Positions 47,694-57,087 of a stretch of 64,000 nt of DNA are shown here, in pieces (the first letter of the stretch is position 1; every line of letters begins with the position of its first letter). Origin of the DNA: Clostridium sp. MB40-C1 (lineage in GTDB: Bacteria > Bacillota > Clostridia > Clostridiales > Clostridiaceae); assembly GCF_030913655.1 (NCBI RefSeq), contig NZ_CP133189.1, positions 434,001 to 498,000 of the forward strand. Reading direction: 5' to 3'. Under the pieces are notes generated by a model that searched no databases, was not told where the DNA came from, and saw only the letters and a program-made list of their open reading frames with translations. A program made the translations under genes and the position numbers.

Positions 47694-47740
47694 ATAAGGA
47701 CAATTAATGCAAATCATTAATTGTCCTTATTTATTTTTAT
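47694..47740 (+). terminator. Terminator after the kinase gene
   Basis: A perfect 16-bp stem (ATAAGGACAATTAATG at 47694-47709 and its complement 47715-47730) with a 5-base loop and T-rich tail. Confidence 0.9.
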
Positions 47741-47802
47741 CTGATGTATAGTTACTCTAATACTCCCATTTTTTTAGTGAGAATAAAGATTGATACGAAC
47801 TT

Positions 47803-47842
47803 GGATAACGGTTTCAAAGAAGTAAAATTCCTAAGAATATTA
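47803..47842 (+). repeat. Short dispersed sequence shared with 60031-60070
   Basis: GGATAACGG-TTTC-A-AG-AG-AAA-TTCCTAAGAAT at 47803-47838 resembles GGATAACGGCTTC...GTCCTAAGAAT at 60031-60064, with about three quarters identity over 40 bases. Both are non-coding. No known motif is recognised. Confidence 0.45.
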
Positions 47843-47848
47843 TTTACA

Positions 47849-47862
47849 TTACAAAAATGTCA
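47849..47862 (+). promoter_or_regulatory. Candidate BceR-type operator
   Basis: TTACA-AAAA-TGTCA, whose complement reads TGACA-TTTT-TGTAA and fits the TNACA-N4-TGTAA pattern known for BceR-like regulators. It is 190 bases before the S41-ABC operon. A direct repeat AAATGTCA (47855 and 47875, two helical turns apart) overlaps it. Binding by the adjacent regulator is inference. Confidence 0.5.
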
Positions 47863-48039
47863 CTTAAAACTTTTAAATGTCATGTAATGTGATGGAAGAA
47901 ACATGGTAGAAATTCTAAAATTAATATATAAGATTAATTAAAATAGCTAAAACAAGAGCTGTTTAAAAAAGTTATATGTAACTATATAATTTAAAATTGT
48001 AATTGCGAAATGTAGGTGTATATAAAGGAGGAGTTTATA

Positions 48040-49293
48040 TTGAAGAAAAGAATATTGGCGGGATTGATGGTAGGTTTAATGTGTTTTGCACTTTTAGGAT
48101 GTGACAATAGTGGAAAATATATTTGTAAAAGCGGAGATAGGGTAGAAGCTTGGCAAAAAGATATTGATTATCTTGCAGCAGAACTTCCTAAAAGACATAA
48201 AAATTTATTTTTTAAATTAGGAAAAGATGAGTTTAACAATAAAATAACTAATTTAAAACAATCTATAAATAAAATGAATGATGATGAAGTAAGAATTGAA
48301 ATAAATAAAATAATGACATCAATAGGAGATGGACATACAGGTTCAAATATTAGTTCAGAAAAAATGTTCCCTATAGATTTATATTGGTTTAATGATGGGA
48401 TTTATGCTATTAATACTACAGATGAATATAGTCAAATTAAATATGGTAAGCTTAAAAAAATTAATAATACAGATATTAAAAGTATAATTAAAGATATGTC
48501 AAATATAATTACTCATGATAATGAGGCAGGGGTAAAAAGCCAGATAAAATATTATATTATAATGCCAACAGTACTTCAACCTCTTCATATTATTGATAAC
48601 AAGGATACAGCTAAATTTACTTTTGAGGATAAAAACGGTAAGGATATAGAAATAACCATGAAGTCTTTGGATAGTGAAATAGTATTTAATAGAATATTAA
48701 ATAAAGGAAAATCAGGAAGAAATATTCCTTTATATATGAAAAATCAGGATAAGGCATATTGGTTCCAGTATTTAAATGACAGCAAGGTAATGTATTTTAA
48801 TTATAGTAAATGTGTTGAGTATGATGATGATAAGTCTTTTGAAGAATTTTCAAAGGAACTTATGGCGGCTATTGAAAAGGAACAGGTGAAAAAGCTTGTG
48901 ATAGATTTAAGAAACAACCGAGGAGGATCTTCACGTGTTTTAAATGGATTTATTAAAAAAATATCAAAAAGTGAATTAAATAAAAATGGCAAAATATTCG
49001 TTATAGTAGGAAGAGAGACTTTTTCTTCTGCAATACTTAATGCCATAAGTTTAAAACAAGATACTAAAGCTATTTTCGTTGGTGAGAATACATCAGGAAA
49101 ACCAAATCATTATGGAGAAGTTAAGAAATTTAAACTTCCAAACACAAATACTACTATAAGGTATTCAACAAAATATTTTAATAACTATGACAAAGATATT
49201 TCATCATTTATTCCAGATAAGAAAATTGAATTGTCAATAAATGATTATATAAATAACAATGATCCTATTATGGACTATATAATAAAAAAATAA
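48040..49293 (+). CDS. S41-family peptidase-like lipoprotein
   Basis: A 417-residue protein with lipoprotein signal (KKRILAGLMVGLMCFALLGC; lipobox ALLGC). The C-terminal part (about 240-400) is a tail-specific-protease (S41) domain with VIDLRNNRGGSSR, FVIVGRETFSSAILNA (Ser nucleophile region) and FVGENTSGKPN. TTG 48040 follows AAAGGAGG at the right distance; ATG 48016 lies before that site. The gene is between the BceS-type kinase and the BceAB-type ABC genes, in the same direction and 24 bases before the ATPase, so it is probably part of the same response. Confidence 0.85.
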   Translation: MKKRILAGLMVGLMCFALLGCDNSGKYICKSGDRVEAWQKDIDYLAAELPKRHKNLFFKLGKDEFNNKITNLKQSINKMNDDEVRIEINKIMTSIGDGHTGSNISSEKMFPIDLYWFNDGIYAINTTDEYSQIKYGKLKKINNTDIKSIIKDMSNIITHDNEAGVKSQIKYYIIMPTVLQPLHIIDNKDTAKFTFEDKNGKDIEITMKSLDSEIVFNRILNKGKSGRNIPLYMKNQDKAYWFQYLNDSKVMYFNYSKCVEYDDDKSFEEFSKELMAAIEKEQVKKLVIDLRNNRGGSSRVLNGFIKKISKSELNKNGKIFVIVGRETFSSAILNAISLKQDTKAIFVGENTSGKPNHYGEVKKFKLPNTNTTIRYSTKYFNNYDKDISSFIPDKKIELSINDYINNNDPIMDYIIKK

Positions 49294-49317
49294 TTCAGGT
49301 TAAATAGGGGGAAAATT

Positions 49318-50082
49318 ATGAGTATAGTAATAGAAACAAAGGATTTAAAAAAGGTTTATGGTGGTAAGGTAAGAGGCTTTACTGCAATAGATGGTATAGA
49401 TATTAAAGTTGAAGAAGGAGAGTTTTTAGGAATTATGGGACCTTCAGGAGCAGGGAAGACAACTCTTTTAAATTTAATTTCAACTATTGATATGCCAACT
49501 GAAGGTAATATTTATTTTGAGAGTAAAGATATAACTAAGCTAAAAAATAAAGAATTAGCATTGTTTAGAAGAGCAAAAATAGGATTTATTTTCCAAGAAT
49601 TTAATTTACTTGATACAATGACAGTTGAAGATAATATAGCTCTTCCTTTAGCTTTATCAAAAATGAATTCTAGCGAAATAAGAAGCAAAGTAAAAGAATT
49701 AAGCGAGTTCTTTGGAATTGATAAGCATTTAAATAACTATCCCTATGAACTTTCAGGAGGACAAAAGCAGAGAACTGCAGCAGCAAGAGCAATAATAACA
49801 GAGCCATCTGTAATATTTGCAGATGAACCTACAGGAGCATTAGATTCAAAGTCTTCTGGTGAACTTTTGCACTGCTTAAGCAATATGAATAAGAAATTTA
49901 ATAAAACAATAATTATGGTAACTCATGATGCTTTTGCAGCAAGTTATTGTAAAAGAATACTATTTATAAAGGATGGTAAAATTCATGCTAAACTTGATAA
50001 GAATGAATCAAGAAAAGAATTTTTTGGGAGAATACTTGAAATGCTTGCAGCTTTAGGAGGTGCTGTTAATGAATTGTTTTAG
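49318..50082 (+). CDS. BceA-type ABC transporter ATPase
   Basis: A 254-residue ATPase: Walker A GPSGAGKTTLL, Q-loop FIFQEFNLLDTMTV, signature LSGGQKQRTAAARAI, Walker B VIFADEPTGALDSK, H-loop VTHDAFA. This is the MacB/BceA subclass (LolD-like) that works with FtsX-type permeases. It has a GGGGG ribosome site. It overlaps the permease gene. With BceR/BceS-type genes nearby, the role in target protection or removal of peptide antibiotics is inferred. Confidence 0.92.
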   Translation: MSIVIETKDLKKVYGGKVRGFTAIDGIDIKVEEGEFLGIMGPSGAGKTTLLNLISTIDMPTEGNIYFESKDITKLKNKELALFRRAKIGFIFQEFNLLDTMTVEDNIALPLALSKMNSSEIRSKVKELSEFFGIDKHLNNYPYELSGGQKQRTAAARAIITEPSVIFADEPTGALDSKSSGELLHCLSNMNKKFNKTIIMVTHDAFAASYCKRILFIKDGKIHAKLDKNESRKEFFGRILEMLAALGGAVNELF

Positions 50083-51970
50083 TATAGCTTATAATAATTT
50101 TAGACACAATATTAAGGTGTATGCACTTCATATAATGGCTATGATTTTTTCTGTTGCTATATACTACAATTTTATAGCAATAAAGTATCATCCACAAATA
50201 ATGAGTTTAAAACAAGCTATGGATACTATGAGAGAAACTACAATTGCCGCATCTACATTACTTCTTGTGTTTTTAATATTTTTCATATGGTTTTCTAATT
50301 CATTTTTTTTAAATCAGAAAAAGAAAGAAATAGGAATTTATGCTTTTGCAGGTGTAGATAATTATAAAATAGGATTGATATTTGCAATAGAGAGTTTTTT
50401 ATTAGGAATTGTATCAATTGTGTCAGGAATTTTTGTTGGAATTTTATTTTCAAAATTATTTGTTATGCTATTATCAAAGGTTGCCTATTTGAATATTAAG
50501 TTAAGGTTTTTTGTATCAATAAAAGCAGTATTTGAAACAACAGTTACTTTTTTAATTATATTCTTAGCTATTTCAGTTTTAAGTTATGTCAATATAGTTA
50601 GAAGTAAATTAATAGATTTGTTCAATGCTTCCAAAAAGCATGAAGGTATTCTAAAAATAAATTATTTTAAAGCCATAGCTTCAGTTTTAATTATTGGTAC
50701 AGTATATTTAATGTGTGCTAAATTACAAAGACTAACCGTTATAAGTTATATTCCTATAATAACCATATTAACTATTTTGGGAACTTATTGGCTATTTGGT
50801 GGCTTTTTACCAATGATAATGAGACATATTATAAATAAAAAAAATATTTTGTATAAAGGTACAAATGTCATAAGTATGTCTAATATTAATTTTAGAATTA
50901 AAGGGAATTATAGAACACTTGCTACTATTGCTATTTTAATTGCATCGGCAATAACAGCATTTGGAACTGTTACTTCAATTAAATATACCATGGGAAGTTT
51001 AGATTTAGTCATTCCATACTCATTTACCTATGAAGTAGAAGGTAAGGAAGATAAAATCATGAAGGATAAAGTTGATAAAGTTCTTAATGAATTCAATCAC
51101 AATGTTTTATTAAAAGAAAAAGCCAATTTTATTCTCATTAATAAATATAAAACTAATTATAATTTTTATGGCGAAAAGTTAGTAGTAACTAAAGTTTCTG
51201 ATTTTAAGAAGATAAGTAAAGACTTAAAAGTAAAAAACTATGAAGAGATTGTTAAAAAATCTGATTTGTTAAGTGGTGAATGTATTTATATAGAAAAACC
51301 TAAAGTAGCTATATCAGCAGTAAAGGTCCCTGGAGGTAAAAAATTCCACATAGGAAATTTAAGCTATAAGGTAAAATCAGAATTGAAGACTCCTTTATTT
51401 GGTGGAGGAATAAATGCTGTTACTATTGTAGTTAGTGATTTGGATTATAACAATATTAAGAAAAACTTTAAAGAATATGAGTTTAATGGAATCATAGTAG
51501 ATAATCAAGAAAAAAGCATGGATTTAGCTATGGAATTGAAAAACATAAAACATATAGATAACAAGTTATATTCTTTTGCTGAAAAATATAGAGCAGGATA
51601 TAAACCATATGGAATTATTTTCTTTATGGGAAGTATTTTAGCTTTAGTATTTGTATTGGCTACGGGTAGTGTGATTCATTTTAAGATTTTAAGTGAAGCT
51701 TTTATGGATAAAATCAAATATGATATCTTAATGAAGATAGGTATAACAGAAAAAGAGCTTATAAAAGTAATATCAAATCAAGTATTAATATATTTTATAT
51801 TACCTTTAATTGTAGGGGTAGTTCACAGCTGTGCTGCAATTTTAATATTAGGTCGATTAATAAATTATAATTTATTAATCCCTACGGTTATAAGTATAAT
51901 AATCTTTGTCATTATTTATGGGATGTTTTATGTTTTTACTGTAATTAAATTTAGAAAAATTGTTTATTAA
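50069..51970 (+). CDS. BceB-type ABC transporter permease (FtsX domain)
   Basis: A 633-residue permease with about ten transmembrane helices and a large extracellular domain (about 330-510) between helices 7 and 8, the BceB layout. Two FtsX domains are visible (about residues 55-190 and 510-630). ATG 50069 follows TAGGAGG; GTG 50060 abuts that site and is less likely. The gene starts inside the ATPase gene (14-base overlap), so they are translationally coupled. Confidence 0.9.
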   Translation: MNCFSIAYNNFRHNIKVYALHIMAMIFSVAIYYNFIAIKYHPQIMSLKQAMDTMRETTIAASTLLLVFLIFFIWFSNSFFLNQKKKEIGIYAFAGVDNYKIGLIFAIESFLLGIVSIVSGIFVGILFSKLFVMLLSKVAYLNIKLRFFVSIKAVFETTVTFLIIFLAISVLSYVNIVRSKLIDLFNASKKHEGILKINYFKAIASVLIIGTVYLMCAKLQRLTVISYIPIITILTILGTYWLFGGFLPMIMRHIINKKNILYKGTNVISMSNINFRIKGNYRTLATIAILIASAITAFGTVTSIKYTMGSLDLVIPYSFTYEVEGKEDKIMKDKVDKVLNEFNHNVLLKEKANFILINKYKTNYNFYGEKLVVTKVSDFKKISKDLKVKNYEEIVKKSDLLSGECIYIEKPKVAISAVKVPGGKKFHIGNLSYKVKSELKTPLFGGGINAVTIVVSDLDYNNIKKNFKEYEFNGIIVDNQEKSMDLAMELKNIKHIDNKLYSFAEKYRAGYKPYGIIFFMGSILALVFVLATGSVIHFKILSEAFMDKIKYDILMKIGITEKELIKVISNQVLIYFILPLIVGVVHSCAAILILGRLINYNLLIPTVISIIIFVIIYGMFYVFTVIKFRKIVY

Positions 51971-52010
51971 AAATAATATCTAGTTTTTCACATGGAAATA
52001 ATGGTATTAT

Positions 52011-52057
52011 TGAAAAAGCGAGAACCCAAATCTTTGATTTGGTGTGAATCGCTTTCA
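52011..52057 (+). other. Structured leader before the YwqG-like gene
   Basis: TGAAAAAGCGA (52011-52021) pairs with TCGCTTTCA (52049-52057) apart from two bulged A, and inside it CCAAATC (52026-52032) pairs with GATTTGG (52036-52042) around TTT. The following 70 bases carry GTGCTGGTAGACACCGG. It ends about 75 bases before the start codon with no U-run. It matches no RNA class I know. Confidence 0.45.
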
Positions 52058-52133
52058 CAGAGTGTATTGGATTATTAGTGCTGGTAGACACCGGATAAAG
52101 TTGATTCTAGCGCGAAAAGAGGAGGAGAATATA

Positions 52134-52919
52134 GTGAAAAACATAAGATTACAAATTCCAGAAGAGTTGGAGAAATTTAGACAAGTTATAGAAAAAACCA
52201 TAAGACCTTATGTAAAAATTGAATTAAAAAGTCAAAACACACTTCCGTGGGAAAGTAAGATAGGTGGTAATCCCTACTTAGAGATTGGAATGGAGTATCC
52301 CAAGACATCAAAAGGGGAACAACTAAGATTATTAGCTCAAATAAATTTTGAAGAGGTACCACATATAGAACCATTTCCTACAAAAGGGATATTACAAGTT
52401 TTTATATTTCCAGATGATTTATATGGGGCTGACTTTGACAATCCATGTAAACAAGATACATTTAGAATAATATATTTACCTGAAGTTAAAAAAGATGAAA
52501 AACTATTAGTTACAGACTTCTCTTTCCTAAAAGAATTAGAAGAAAAGTGGTATTTACCTTTTGAAAAAGAAGGCAAAATGTATTTTTTAAAGGAGTACAT
52601 GCCTGTACAAGGATATACTTATGAATTTGAAGCACTATATAAAGACATTCATTTTACAGATGAGGATATGGAGAATTATATTGATGAGTTAAATTATTCT
52701 TGCTGCAGAATAGGTGGCTATCCAGAATTTACTCAATCTGATCCAAGAGAAGGCAATAAAGAATTATCTGTATTTGATACTTTGCTTCTTCAACTAGATT
52801 GTGAGAGTGAATGCGATTTAATGTTTGGGGATTCTGGTATTGCAAACTTTTTTATAAAAGAAGAGGATTTAAGAAATCTTGATTTTAGTAATGTATTATA
52901 TAATTGGGATTGTTGCTAA
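52134..52919 (+). CDS. YwqG/DUF1963-family protein
   Basis: A 261-residue cytoplasmic protein of the DUF1963 (YwqG) family: KIGGNPYLEIGMEYPKTSKGEQLRLLAQINFEEVPH-like N-terminal block (short marker LRLLAQINFEEV), FPTKGILQVFIF, and the C-terminal RIGGYPEFTQSDPR, LLQLD and DSGIANFFI typical of the family. GTG 52134 follows GAGGAGGAG; the frame extends back to 52044 but those codons overlap a structured leader and lack a ribosome site. Function is unknown; family members occur widely in Firmicutes. A shared terminator separates it from the convergent kinase-like gene. Confidence 0.85.
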   Translation: MKNIRLQIPEELEKFRQVIEKTIRPYVKIELKSQNTLPWESKIGGNPYLEIGMEYPKTSKGEQLRLLAQINFEEVPHIEPFPTKGILQVFIFPDDLYGADFDNPCKQDTFRIIYLPEVKKDEKLLVTDFSFLKELEEKWYLPFEKEGKMYFLKEYMPVQGYTYEFEALYKDIHFTDEDMENYIDELNYSCCRIGGYPEFTQSDPREGNKELSVFDTLLLQLDCESECDLMFGDSGIANFFIKEEDLRNLDFSNVLYNWDCC

Positions 52920-52971
52920 TATTAATTAAAGATAAGTTTATATAATATGCTCAGTTTTTATATAGTAATAT

Positions 52972-53047
52972 AAGAATAAGTTATATTTTATTTTAAAATG
53001 AAAATTCTAAATGAATTTTTTAGGTGAGTAAAATATAACTTATTCTT
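52972..53047. terminator. Long inverted repeat between convergent genes
   Basis: A perfect 19-bp stem (AAGAATAAGTTATATTTTA, 52972-52990, with 53029-53047) around a 38-base loop. The right arm covers the last codons of the kinase-like gene. Terminator action is plausible in both directions but the T-runs are short. Confidence 0.6.
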
Positions 53048-53570
53048 TCCATTGCTTGTAAAGTTCAGGACGAGCAATCTTTAGAAACTTAAAGAATTTT
53101 TTAGAAACCTTAAGTCTTTTAAGTCCAGATATCATATGCTTGGGATATTTTTCGTTTCTAGTATAGTTATTTTTCAAGCCAATAACTTTTATATCACCAT
53201 TTTTATTAATAAATATATGAGAAAGTCCCGTATCTAATCTTGTAAAGTTTAACATTCTAAAGTTTTCTATAAGATCAACTAAGGTTAAAGCTAAGGATTC
53301 ATCTAAACTATTTTTTCTTATATAATCTATTAAACACATTCCTGAAACATATTCTCTTATCAAGTATCCAGTATGATATTCATATGCTTTAGGAAAATAT
53401 TTATTGTTTTCGCAGTATTTTAGTATAAGGTATTCTCTTCTACATTCATCTAAATTTTTACATATTTTTATTACTTTGTAATCTTCAGTGAGATAAATTC
53501 TTTCTTTTTTACTGGAGTGTAGTGTTTTACATTTACTTAGATCTATTCCTGGAATAGTTGTATGGCTCAT
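53040..53570 (-). CDS. Kinase-like protein with degenerate active site
   Basis: A 176-residue protein with a protein-kinase/aminoglycoside-phosphotransferase-like layout. A Lys in VIKI (K35) and Glu in RREY (E46) can be the N-lobe pair; RLDTGLSHIFINKNGDIKVIGLK matches the catalytic loop plus DFG segment in the same spacing as HGDLHPGNILV...IDFG. The catalytic Asp (D113) is kept, but the Mg-binding Asn is His118 and the DFG Asp is Gly131. The whole protein is short for a kinase (usually 250 or more). It may be a pseudokinase, or a divergent RIO-like kinase. ATG 53570 with CGAGG. Confidence 0.7.
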   Translation of the reverse strand: MSHTTIPGIDLSKCKTLHSSKKERIYLTEDYKVIKICKNLDECRREYLILKYCENNKYFPKAYEYHTGYLIREYVSGMCLIDYIRKNSLDESLALTLVDLIENFRMLNFTRLDTGLSHIFINKNGDIKVIGLKNNYTRNEKYPKHMISGLKRLKVSKKFFKFLKIARPELYKQWKE

Positions 53571-53843
53571 ATTAATACCTCGTTTTACAGTTTATTGATT
53601 AGGGCTATGTTTTAAGAAATTGCTGGTTTTGTATAATAAAAAGCATATTTAATTTAGTATAATAACCCAATAATTTAAAACAGAACCTTAGTTAAAATAT
53701 ATAATCTAATAACTAAGAGGGATTTTACAAAAATATTTAATGCATATACGTGTAATATATATTTATAAAATAATATCCTTTATTATTACAATATTATTAG
53801 TTTTATGAAGTGGTGAGGATAATTGAAAAAATAGAAATAAGTA
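53571..53843. other. AT-rich gap upstream of the valS leader
   Basis: Divergent intergenic DNA between the kinase-like gene and the valS promoter. No ORF, RNA or repeat was recognised. Confidence 0.3.
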
Positions 53844-53871
53844 TTGACAGTTTTTAAAATAAAGTTATAAT
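53844..53871 (+). promoter_or_regulatory. Promoter of the valS T-box transcript
   Basis: TTGACA at 53844-53849 and TATAAT at 53866-53871, spacer 16. Predicted start near 53878, giving a leader of about 480 bases before the valS ATG. Confidence 0.8.
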
Positions 53872-53877
53872 AGGAGA

Positions 53878-54157
53878 TATATTTTAGTATAAAAATTCGA
53901 CCTAAAATTCAATTGATTTTTTAAAAGCAGAGAAAAAGAGGAGTAGGGATAGATAAGTATTAAGAGAGGAAAGATTGTTAGCTGAGAGTCTTTCTATACA
54001 AATCGTCTTGAAAGTAGCTTTGGAGCTTCTTTACTGAAATAGTAGTAAGTAAAGACGGTGGTCACATCGTTAATTTTAATGAGTGTCTGCAATTGCAGGA
54101 ATTAAGGTGGTAACGCGCGCTGTCGTCCTTTCAAGGATGTCAGCGCTTTATTTTTTA
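53878..54157 (+). promoter_or_regulatory. T-box leader (tRNA-Val responsive)
   Basis: A T-box riboswitch. The conserved box AATTAAGGTGGTAACGCG is at 54100-54117 and is followed by the terminator stem GCGCTGTCGTCCTT/AAGGATGTCAGCGC at 54117-54146 with a U-run to 54157. Upstream, helices include TCTTTACT...AGTAAAGA and ACGGTG-GTCA-CATCGT. Uncharged tRNA-Val is the expected ligand because valS follows. A specifier codon is not firmly resolved; GTA in GAAAGTAGCTTT or in ATAGTAGTAA are candidates. Confidence 0.93.
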
Positions 54158-54177
54158 TATTATAAGATTTTAGTCAG

Positions 54178-54340
54178 GTTTAGGTGCTAGGATAGGATGA
54201 TTTTATTCCTAACCTCAGAAAATCTTTGAAGGAAGCTAAAAGCGAATCGCTAGTAGTTACTAGCGATTGGCTAAAAGAATTACAAGAGTTTTCAAGAAAG
54301 CATTTAGCGACTAGAGATTAGTGGTTAGAGATTTTAACAA
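54178..54340 (+). repeat. Intergenic palindromic element, copy 4, inside the valS leader
   Basis: TTTAGGTGCTAGG at the left, GGAAGCTAAAAGCGAATCG, a perfect palindrome AATCGCTAGTA-GT-TACTAGCGATT (54244-54267), TAAAAGAATTACAAGAG as in copy 3, and TTTAGCGACTAGAGATTAG. It lies between the T-box terminator and the valS ATG. It lacks the tandem array. Confidence 0.75.
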
Positions 54341-54361
54341 TAAAATGTAGGAGGTATACAA

Positions 54362-57004
54362 ATGTCAGAGGTAAATATAGCAAAAACTTATGATCCTAAA
54401 GAGTTTGAGGATAGGATTTATAAAAATTGGGAAGAAAAAGGATATTTTACTCCAGTGGTAGATAAAAATAAGAAGCCTTATACTATAATGATGCCGCCAC
54501 CAAATATAACAGGACAGCTTCATTTGGGTCACGCTCTTGATGGAACTCTTCAAGACTTTTTAATAAGAGCTAAAAGAATGCAAGGGTTTAGTACTTTATG
54601 GTTACCTGGAGAAGACCATGCTAGTATAGCGACAGAAGTAAAGGTTGAAAATCAACTTTTAGCTCAAGGATTAAAGAAGAAAGAAATGGGAAGAGAAGCT
54701 TTCCTTGAAAAAGTTTGGGAGTGGTCTGACACATATAGAGATAGAATAACAACTCAGTATAAAAGACTTGGAATTTCTGCAGATTATACTAGAGAAAGAT
54801 TTACAATGGATGAAGGTTTAAGCAAAGCCGTTAAACAAGTTTTTGTAGATCTTTATAAAGAAGGATTGATATATAAAGGCAACAGAATAGTAAACTGGTG
54901 TCCTAAGTGTCAAACAGCTATATCAGATGCAGAAATAGAATATGAAGAAAAGAATGGTCACTTCTGGCATATAAAGTATCCGGTTGTAGGAAGTGAAGAT
55001 GAATATTTAGAAATAGCTACAACAAGACCAGAAACAATGCTTGGAGATACTGCTGTTGCAGTTAATCCAGAAGATGAAAGATATAAGCATTTAATTGGTG
55101 AAAAATTAATATTACCTTTAGTAGGAAGAGAAATTCCTGTAGTTGCTGATGATTATGTAGGTATAGATTTTGGAACAGGTGCAGTTAAAATTACCCCTGC
55201 ACATGACCCTAATGACTATGAAGTTGGAAAGAGACATGATCTTCCTGAAATAGTTGTTATGGATAAAAAAGGTGCTATAGTAGATGGTTATGGAAATTAT
55301 TCAGGAATGGATAGATATGAAGCAAGACGCGCCATAGTTAAAGATTTAGAAGAACAAGGATATCTTGTTAAAATAAAAGAACATGCTCATAATGTAGGAA
55401 CTCATGATAGATGTGGAACAACAATAGAGCCTATTACATCAAAACAATGGTATGTAAAGATGAAGCCTCTTGCAGGACCAGCTATTGATGTAGTAAGAGA
55501 AGGAAAGATAAAATTTGTTCCTGAGAGATTTTCTAAAATATACTTTAATTGGATGGAAAATATACAAGACTGGTGTATTTCAAGACAACTTTGGTGGGGA
55601 CACAGAGTTCCAGTTTGGTATTGTCAAGATTGTGGAGAAATTATTGTATCTGTTGATGAGCCAACAAAGTGTACTAAATGTTCAAGTGAAAAATTAAAAC
55701 AGGATGAAGATGTACTTGATACATGGTTTAGTTCAGCGTTATGGCCTTTCTCAACTTTGGGATATCCAGAACAAACAGAGGATTTAAAATATTTCTATCC
55801 AACAGACACTTTAGTTACAGGATATGATATTATATTCTTCTGGGTAGCAAGAATGATATTCTCTGGACTTCACAGCATGGGAGACATACCTTTCAAAACT
55901 GTACTAATCCACGGTATTGTAAGAGATAGTGAAGGTAAGAAAATGTCTAAGTCTCTTGGAAATGGTGTTGATCCACTTGAAGTTATAGAAAAATATGGTG
56001 CTGATGCATTAAGATTTATGCTTGTTACGGGTAATGCACCAGGAAATGATATAAGATACTATGAAGAAAAAGTAGAAGCAGCTAGAAACTTTGCAAATAA
56101 AATATGGAATGCATCAAGATTTGTTATGATGAATCTTGATGAGGACTTAATGGATAAATACAAAGATTGCAAAGAATATACTACTGCAGATAAATGGATT
56201 TTATCAAGACTTAATACTTTAGTTAAAGAAACAACAGAAAATATAGATAAATTTGAGCTTGGAATAGCTGCACAAAAGACTTATGACTTTATGTGGACAG
56301 AATTCTGTGATTGGTATATCGAACTTGTAAAACCTGTTTTATATAGTGATGATGAGAAATCTAAAGGGGTAGTATTAAACGTATTAAATAAGGTTTTAAC
56401 AACAGGATTACAATTGTTACATCCTGCTATGCCTTATATTACAGAAGAAATTTATACTAATCTTCCTAGAACTGAGGGAACAATTGTTACATCTGAGTGG
56501 CCTAAGTATGATGCAGAATTAGAAAATAAAGATGCAGAAGAAAATATGAATTACATTATTGAAGCTATTAAGGCTTTAAGAAATGTTAGAGCTGAAATGA
56601 ATGTTCCAAATTCAAGAAAAGCTAAAGTTACTATATATACTGTAGAAGGCAAAAAAGCTTTTGAAGAAGGAAAAGTTTATTTTGAAAAACTTGCTTCAGC
56701 ATCAGAAATTGCTATAACAGATTCTAAGGATTCAGTTCCTGAAAATTCAGTTTCTGCTGTTATAAAAGGTGCAGAAATGTTTATGCCTCTTTTAGACTTA
56801 GTAGATGTTGAAAAAGAACTTGAAAGATTGAATAAAGAAAAAGAAAAACTTCAAAAAGAAATTGAAAGAGTTGAAAAGAAGCTTTCAAATGAAAAATTTG
56901 TAAGCAAAGCGCCAGAGGCTGTAGTAAATGAAGAAAAAGAAAAAGGTGAAAAGTACAAAGAAATGTATGAAGCTGTTTTAGAAAGAATAAGTAGCTTAAA
57001 GTAA
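54362..57004 (+). CDS. valS: Valyl-tRNA synthetase
   Basis: Class Ia synthetase that charges tRNA-Val in the cytoplasm. An 880-residue protein of normal length: signature [15 protein letters not shown] (HIGH motif as HLGH), zinc-binding-type CPKCQT and CQDCGE...CTKC, the CP1 editing domain with [21 protein letters not shown] motif in [11 protein letters not shown], and a C-terminal coiled-coil arm (about 810-880). ATG 54362 with AGGAGG. Expression is controlled by the T-box leader starting near 53878, with a repeat element inserted between terminator and start codon. Confidence 0.97.
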   Translation: MSEVNIAKTYDPKEFEDRIYKNWEEKGYFTPVVDKNKKPYTIMMPPPNITGQLHLGHALDGTLQDFLIRAKRMQGFSTLWLPGEDHASIATEVKVENQLLAQGLKKKEMGREAFLEKVWEWSDTYRDRITTQYKRLGISADYTRERFTMDEGLSKAVKQVFVDLYKEGLIYKGNRIVNWCPKCQTAISDAEIEYEEKNGHFWHIKYPVVGSEDEYLEIATTRPETMLGDTAVAVNPEDERYKHLIGEKLILPLVGREIPVVADDYVGIDFGTGAVKITPAHDPNDYEVGKRHDLPEIVVMDKKGAIVDGYGNYSGMDRYEARRAIVKDLEEQGYLVKIKEHAHNVGTHDRCGTTIEPITSKQWYVKMKPLAGPAIDVVREGKIKFVPERFSKIYFNWMENIQDWCISRQLWWGHRVPVWYCQDCGEIIVSVDEPTKCTKCSSEKLKQDEDVLDTWFSSALWPFSTLGYPEQTEDLKYFYPTDTLVTGYDIIFFWVARMIFSGLHSMGDIPFKTVLIHGIVRDSEGKKMSKSLGNGVDPLEVIEKYGADALRFMLVTGNAPGNDIRYYEEKVEAARNFANKIWNASRFVMMNLDEDLMDKYKDCKEYTTADKWILSRLNTLVKETTENIDKFELGIAAQKTYDFMWTEFCDWYIELVKPVLYSDDEKSKGVVLNVLNKVLTTGLQLLHPAMPYITEEIYTNLPRTEGTIVTSEWPKYDAELENKDAEENMNYIIEAIKALRNVRAEMNVPNSRKAKVTIYTVEGKKAFEEGKVYFEKLASASEIAITDSKDSVPENSVSAVIKGAEMFMPLLDLVDVEKELERLNKEKEKLQKEIERVEKKLSNEKFVSKAPEAVVNEEKEKGEKYKEMYEAVLERISSLK

Positions 57005-57008
57005 TTTT

Positions 57009-57050
57009 TAATTTAGGAAATTTTATAATTCCATTTTCTAAATTAGGTTT
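57009..57050 (+). terminator. Terminator-like hairpin after valS
   Basis: TAATTTAGGAAA at 57009-57020 and TTTCTAAATTA at 57035-57045 with one unpaired G, followed by GGTTTTGATTT. AT-rich and only moderately convincing. Confidence 0.5.
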
Positions 57051-57087
57051 TGATTTAAAAGAGTGTTAAAAAATGGAGTTGAAAAGT

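Noticed and set aside
52044-52133. N-terminal extension of the YwqG-like protein
   Set aside because: The extra codons overlap a strong hairpin leader and lack a ribosome site; GTG 52134 follows GAGGAGGAG.
54178-54340. A second T-box or terminator before valS
   Set aside because: The palindrome here matches the dispersed element family and has no T-box sequence or U-run.
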